Below are positions 4,905 through 5,015 of a stretch of DNA of 5,015 nt, piece after piece (the stretch's first letter is position 1; each line of letters opens with the position of its first letter). The position numbers and the translations under genes are program-made. The notes beneath the pieces were generated by a model. It was not told the DNA's origin. It ran no database searches and worked only from the letters and a program-made list of their open reading frames with translations. The stretch lies in contig JAOPWF010000597.1 in the NCBI GenBank assembly GCA_025965815.1, positions 1 through 5,015 of the forward strand, written 5' to 3'. This stretch comes from Mycobacterium sp. GTDB taxonomy: Bacteria; Actinomycetota; Actinomycetes; Mycobacteriales; Mycobacteriaceae.

Positions 4905-5015
4905 TGCCCAACGTCTGTGCACGGTGTGCCAGGTCCGGGTACGGCCGGGCGTTTTGTGCCCACACCGACCTAGCGTCAGAGTCAGCACCTCCGTGCTGCG
5001 AGGTGTCGCCGCATC
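4905..5015. other. Right-edge tail with two mutually exclusive small hairpins
   Basis: No complete gene is visible. AGCAC (4984-4988) can pair with GTGCT (4993-4997), or CACCTC (4986-4991) with GAGGTG (5000-5005); the two use shared bases. A leftward frame is open from the right edge to a TGA at 4849-4851 and reads SVWAQNARPYPDLAHRAQTL in its middle; it might be the end of a convergent gene overlapping the last 23 bases of the AraC gene, but the hairpin at 4881 lies inside it and no family is recognised. Confidence 0.3.

Overview
The window is high-GC DNA with actinobacterial gene style: an F420-type luciferase-like oxidoreductase, GC-rich third codon positions, a GTG start, and a small exported protein with a mycobacterial-looking signal peptide. 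A mycobacterium or close relative is the best guess. No gene allows a species call.

Left part (1-1714): the tail of a rightward catabolic operon. A luciferase-like (LLM) F420-dependent oxidoreductase, cut by the left window edge, overlaps by ATGA the start of a fumarylacetoacetate-hydrolase-family gene. Immediately after that gene lies a C-terminal fragment that I read as the remnant of an NADPH-dependent FMN reductase-type protein. The set suggests oxidation of a substrate followed by cleavage of a dicarbonyl-type intermediate. The substrate cannot be read from the sequence.

Middle part (1715-3908): a regulator and a long stretch with few intact genes. A complete leftward MarR-family regulator has an operator-like palindrome directly in front of its start. 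About 440 bp further right is a second, frameshifted and truncated copy of the first 38 codons of the same kind of gene, so this region has duplicated and decayed. Between the two copies is unassigned sequence with a possible rightward promoter. Next comes a well-formed gene for a 70-residue exported protein with two cysteines. Then follow some 660 bp without a convincing intact gene, holding a perfect 12-bp hairpin, a tandem 20-bp operator-like repeat, and a protein-like leftward reading frame that may be a gene remnant.

Right part (3909-5015): a complete AraC-family regulator starting at GTG, followed by a terminator-like hairpin and a short tail. MarR and AraC regulators near catabolic enzymes fit inducible degradation genes, but no direct regulatory link is demonstrated. 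I see no CRISPR array, tRNA, rRNA or intact transposase. The most interesting items are the secreted two-cysteine peptide, the duplicated MarR start and the repeat array upstream of the AraC gene.
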